This document shows, piece by piece, positions 60,799-64,000 of a stretch of DNA of 64,000 bases. Source of the DNA: a bacterium 210917-SL.2.15 (GTDB taxonomy: Bacteria; Bacillota; Clostridia; Oscillospirales; Oscillospiraceae); the NCBI GenBank assembly GCA_020555605.1, contig JAJCJC010000009.1, forward strand, positions 1-64,000, given 5' to 3'. Each line of letters opens with the position of its first letter. The stretch's first letter is position 1. The notes beneath the pieces are model-generated. The model was not told where the DNA came from. It ran no database searches and saw only the letters and a program-made list of their open reading frames with translations. Position numbers and translations under genes: made by a program.

Positions 60799-61526
60799 TT
60801 ACCAGCAGGTGCGCAGGATAGTAAAGATAAAAAAGCGCTTGGAAAGCCGGATGTGTGTGCCGATGGGAAGAAAAATGAACGGCAGTGCGAACAGAGAAAA
60901 GATTTCAAAACCTGCCGCATAGCTTTCAATTTTTAAAGAGAGCGGGTCGGCCACGGAACCGTTGAGCGCGGGCGGGTAGCTGGGCGTGTACAGAAGAAGC
61001 CTCAGCCAGGGCTTATTCCGGCATAGGTAGAAAATCAGCATCAGGATCAATCCGGTTTGCGCGTAATCGAAATTGACTGGGCACAGCAGGATGAGTCCGG
61101 CGAGTAACAGCCACCATTTCCGTTCTTTGAAGCCCCAGGTTGCCAGGAGACTGACCAGCAAGGGAAAGAAGATGTTTAGATTGAAATTGAATAGATTCCA
61201 GAGAATGTTATCGGCGTTAAAGGCCGGGATCCAGAACGGCTGGGGGATCAAGGCAAAAGCACCCAGGCGCAGGGCATATTTTCGGATGTCGCGGGTATAG
61301 AGCATTCCGGCGATCAGACAATAGCAAAAAGCGGAAATGCGATTCGCCCGATCCATCGAAAGATGGGGTATTCCGGGAAAAAGGCGGTTCCGATGTGATC
61401 GACGGTCATAGCCGCAATGGCGACGATTTTGATAAAGTTGGTATTCAAATTGGTTTTGAGTTCGGCAGGGGCGCTGGTTTCCGTGGCGGTGTTCTCCTTT
61501 GTGCTGGGTTTGCTGATTTGCTGCAA
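60799..61526 (-). pseudogene. TraX-family membrane protein, frameshifted
   Basis: First frame (61526 down): MQQISKPSTKEN..., then KIVAIAAMTVDHIGTAFFPE and RWIGRIAFPLF, the start of a TraX protein. At the A5 run 61326-61330 one base is missing; the other frame continues CYCLIAGMLYTRDIRKYALR to the end at 60799. Restored it would be about 240 residues with seven or more helices. TraX proteins acetylate pilin in F plasmids; those in Firmicutes genomes are of unknown function. A phase-variable slip or a sequencing error is possible. Confidence 0.75.
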
Positions 61527-61530
61527 GAAA

Positions 61531-61566
61531 AAATCCGCTTTCCTTTAAAAAATAAGGAAAGCGGAT
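61531..61566 (-). terminator. Terminator of tRNA-Ser
   Basis: A 14-bp stem (AATCCGCTTTCCTT with its complement), T6 on the minus strand. Confidence 0.85.
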
Positions 61567-61567
61567 T

Positions 61568-61659
61568 TGGCGGAGAGAAAGGGATTCGAACCCTTGATAC
61601 CTTTATAGGGTATACACGATTTCCAATCGTGCGCCTTCGACCAGCTCAGCCATCTCTCC
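61568..61659 (-). tRNA. tRNA-Ser (anticodon GGA)
   Basis: Acceptor GGAGAGA/TCTCTCC, anticodon loop with GGA between ACGAT and ATCGT, a long class-II variable arm (TATACCCTATAAAGGTAT), T-loop GGTTCGAATCC, discriminator G and encoded CCA (61568-61570). Confidence 0.95.
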
Positions 61660-61833
61660 AGGCCTCGTGCTCGTAACAGCACGATTCATTTTACCAGATT
61701 TTTTTGGTTTGTCAAGGGACTTTTTCAAAGAAAGTTTGGAAAAATGCAATTTCGGGGAAAATGAGACAAGGGCGGAAACGCCGTGCAGTTTTTGCCCGGA
61801 ATTTCCGCCCCGCCTTCCGCCTCTCGTGCCTGC

Positions 61834-62016
61834 TCAGTGGAATTTGTGCGAGATGTTGTCCACGACGTCGTCCACGGCGTTACCCATGGCGCGCATGGTG
61901 TTGCCCGCGCGCGTTTTCGCGGAACAGTCGCCAACGAGCATTAGTGCCTCCACTGCAGCGCCGGCCAGTGCGCCGACGCAGATACCGCGCAGAAAATCGG
62001 TACCCATAGTTTTCAT
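61834..62016 (-). CDS. Small membrane-anchored protein, unknown
   Basis: 60 residues: one glycine/alanine-rich hydrophobic segment (GICVGALAGAAVEALMLVG) then a polar tail (AMGNAVDDVVDNISHKFH), like YtxH-type small proteins. Starts at 62016 or 62007 are possible; AAGGAG fits the inner ATG better. Confidence 0.65.
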   Translation of the reverse strand: MKTMGTDFLRGICVGALAGAAVEALMLVGDCSAKTRAGNTMRAMGNAVDDVVDNISHKFH

Positions 62017-62088
62017 CACTCCTTTTTCGGTCTGACTATAGTATGGCCGGTAGAAAGAAAAAAAGACGGGACAAAGGACGCTTTTTTG

Positions 62089-62117
62089 TTGCTAAAAACA
62101 GGCAGAAATAGTATAAT
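62089..62117 (+). promoter_or_regulatory. Promoter of the pyrC-pyrF operon
   Basis: TTGCTA (62089-62094), 17 bp, TATAAT (62112-62117), 84 bases before pyrC. No PyrR-type attenuator hairpin was seen in the leader. Confidence 0.75.
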
Positions 62118-62200
62118 ATTTATATTTATAACATTTATAACAATCCATCCGGCCGCGTGTGCAAGGAGCGCGGCGGCGGGAAAGAATCGGAGGGAATCGG

Positions 62201-63490
62201 ATGGGCAAAAAACTGATCCGTGGTGCTCGGGTGATCGATCCTGCCTGCGGGCGGGACGAGCCGTGTGAACTGCTGCTCGAGGGAGGCCTGATTGCTGCCG
62301 TGGGGAATGACTTGCCGGCGGAAGGCGCGCAGATCATCGACGCTGCAGGCCTTGTGGCTGCGCCGGGCCTTGTGGACATGCACACCCACATGCGCGAGCC
62401 GGGCTTTGAGGACAAGGAAACCATCGCCACCGGCACGGCGGCGGCGGCTCGCGGCGGCGTGACCAGTATTCTGGCCATGGCCAACACCTGCCCCGTCATT
62501 GATAGACCGGAGCGCGTGGCGGATTTTTACAATCGTGCTATGCGCAGCGCCAGGGTGCGGGCTTACACCGTGGGCGCGGTATCGCTGGGTATGCAGGGCA
62601 AGGAGATTACCGATGTGGAGGGCCTGCTCTCCGCCGGGGCGGCAGCGCTGAGCGATGACGGCGTGCCGTTGATGAACGCGGAAGTCATGCGCGAAGCGCT
62701 GATCCGCATGAAGCCGTCGGGGCTGCCGATCCTCTCCCACAGCGAGGATGGCGATTTGGTGCGTGCCGGCGTGATGAATGAGGGCGCTTTGTCCCGGAAG
62801 CTGGGCTATAAGGGACGCCCCGCGGTAGCCGAGGAGCTGCTGCTGGTGCGCGACGGAATGCTGGCGGCTGATGTGGGCGGTTATGTGCACATCTGCCACG
62901 TGAGTACCAAAGGCTCGGTGGACTATATCCGCCGGATGAAAGCTGCGGGCATTCATGTTACTGCTGAGACCTGTCCTCAGTATTTCACCCTGACGGAAGA
63001 AGAAATCGAGAAGCAGGGGGCTATGGCGAAGGTCAACCCGCCGCTGCGGACCCAGGCGGATGTGGAAGCGATCCTCGAGGGCTTGGAGGACGGCACGCTG
63101 GACTGCATCATCACCGATCATGCGCCCCACACTGCGGCGGAAAAGGCGAAAGAGCTGCCCAAGGCGCCCAGCGGGATGGTGGGGTTGGAAACGTTGCTGG
63201 CTTTGTCGCTGACGGTGCTGCACCATAAACTGGGCTGGCCTTTGATGAAGGTGCTTCGGGCTATGAGCACGGCACCGGCGGGCATTCTGCAGCTGGACGC
63301 GGGTTCGCTGCGGGTGGGCGCGCCGGCGGATATCGTACTGTTTGACCCGGAGGAAGCCTGGACGGTGCACCCGGAAGCGTTTGCCTCCAAGGGGCGCAAC
63401 ACGCCCTTTGCCGGCTGGAAACTGAAAGGACGCGTGCGCTGCACCATCATGGGCGGCGAAACGGTCTATGATGCTGAAGCGGCACGCTGA
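62201..63490 (+). CDS. pyrC: Dihydroorotase
   Basis: 429 residues, type-I form. Metal motif DMHTHMREPG (59-68), PLSHSEDG-like ILSHSEDGDL (second zinc region), HICHVST, and DHAPHT with the catalytic Asp. Closes carbamoyl aspartate to dihydroorotate in pyrimidine synthesis. AATCGGAGGGAATCGG gives the ribosome site. Followed by pyrF after 78 bases. Confidence 0.93.
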   Translation: MGKKLIRGARVIDPACGRDEPCELLLEGGLIAAVGNDLPAEGAQIIDAAGLVAAPGLVDMHTHMREPGFEDKETIATGTAAAARGGVTSILAMANTCPVIDRPERVADFYNRAMRSARVRAYTVGAVSLGMQGKEITDVEGLLSAGAAALSDDGVPLMNAEVMREALIRMKPSGLPILSHSEDGDLVRAGVMNEGALSRKLGYKGRPAVAEELLLVRDGMLAADVGGYVHICHVSTKGSVDYIRRMKAAGIHVTAETCPQYFTLTEEEIEKQGAMAKVNPPLRTQADVEAILEGLEDGTLDCIITDHAPHTAAEKAKELPKAPSGMVGLETLLALSLTVLHHKLGWPLMKVLRAMSTAPAGILQLDAGSLRVGAPADIVLFDPEEAWTVHPEAFASKGRNTPFAGWKLKGRVRCTIMGGETVYDAEAAR

Positions 63491-63568
63491 TCCGGCGGCT
63501 GCGATACATGCGATACAAATAAATGAGTTACAAAATCAAAAAGAGAATGATAAAGGAGTTGCCGCACG

Positions 63569-64000
63569 ATGTCTTTTGAACGCTTGCAGGATAAAATCCG
63601 TGAAATGAAAAACCCAACGGTGGCCGGACTGGATCCTAAGCTGGAGTATGTGCCATCTTTCATCGTAGAGGAAAAAATCAAGCAATACGGCCAGACGCTG
63701 CGCTGTGCTGCCGAAGCCATTTACGAATACAATGTGGGACTGATCGACGCGCTGTGTGATGTAGTAGCCGCGGTGAAACCCCAGAGCGCATTTTACGAAC
63801 GCTTTGGCTTTGAAGGCGTGGAGGTGCTGAAACGCACTGTGGATTATGCCAAAAGCAAAGGGCTTTATGTCATTATGGACGCCAAGCGCGGCGACATCGG
63901 CTCCACCGCCGAGGGCTACAGTGAGGCATACCTTGGCAGTGTGAAGATCGGCGCAACGGAAGTGGAGCCGTTTGGCTGTGATTGTTTGACCATCAACGCC
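63569..64000 (+). CDS. pyrF: Orotidine 5'-phosphate decarboxylase (partial, runs off the window)
   Basis: 144 codons are visible. N-terminal GLDPKLEYVPSF (about 20-31), then VKPQSAFYERFG and the catalytic DAKRGDIGST are diagnostic of OMP decarboxylase (subfamily 2, as in Mycobacterium and many Clostridia). It makes UMP. AAAGGAG site nine bases before the ATG. The stop is beyond 64000. Confidence 0.92.
   Translation, partial: MSFERLQDKIREMKNPTVAGLDPKLEYVPSFIVEEKIKQYGQTLRCAAEAIYEYNVGLIDALCDVVAAVKPQSAFYERFGFEGVEVLKRTVDYAKSKGLYVIMDAKRGDIGSTAEGYSEAYLGSVKIGATEVEPFGCDCLTINA

Overview
The window is chromosomal DNA from a moderately GC-rich, Gram-positive-type anaerobe. It is most likely a gut Clostridia of the Oscillospiraceae/Flavonifractor kind. 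This placement is inferred from gene content and style: strong Shine-Dalgarno sites, TTGACA/TATAAT promoters, rho-independent terminators, an SLH-type surface protein remnant, DUF1540, YitT, a VanG-like ligase cluster and a Firmicutes-type PurF. No 16S gene is present.

Layout. 1-2.5 kb: end of an IS3-type insertion sequence, a split TauE/SafE permease, a DUF1540 protein and galE. 2.6-10.2 kb: a complete-looking arginine operon argG-argH-argC-argJ-argB-argD with ArgR-like boxes on its promoter; argF is not in the window. 10.2-19 kb: an accessory, decaying stretch with a frameshifted SLH protein, YitT, a small sigma-like operon, tRNA-Thr and tRNA-Tyr, a LexA/CI-type S24 repressor with a macrodomain protein, and then broken or joined pieces of an SDR, an MFS permease, a MATE pump, a ferredoxin and an aldehyde:ferredoxin oxidoreductase. 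19-24 kb: an SDR and a sulfate ABC importer (substrate protein, two permeases, ATPase). 24-28.6 kb: an IS remnant, a DUF212 protein and a vanG-vanXY-acetyltransferase-vanT cluster in which vanXY is frameshifted. 28.8-30.7 kb: an ArsR-controlled permease/thioredoxin operon.

30.9-43.3 kb: a 12.4-kb integrated element inserted exactly at the 3' end of guaA. It is bounded by 13-bp att repeats and has inner arm repeats. It carries a tyrosine integrase, a divergent CI/Cro-type switch, a primase-helicase, iteron-like repeats, a small terminase, a Mor-like activator, a sigma factor and a tape-measure protein, but no large terminase, portal, capsid or other recognisable tail gene. The layout is that of a phage satellite (PICI-like), with an unexpected tape-measure gene.

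43.3-64 kb: mostly core genes. These are a purF-carA-guaA operon, a beta-CASP RNase-like hydrolase, an RlmD-type methyltransferase, a BaiN/HI0933 flavoprotein, trmO and a truncated MerR/SMR pair. Then comes a membrane-glycan-like set (UbiA prenyltransferase, GT-C-like membrane protein, HAD phosphatase, two ArnE/F-like small transporters, DUF6056). The window ends with a TPR protein, a frameshifted traX, tRNA-Ser, and pyrC followed by the start of pyrF.

Several genes carry one-base frameshifts, some in short homopolymers, so sequencing error must be excluded for those. The larger fusions look like real deletions. Everything here comes from reading the sequence; no database search was run.
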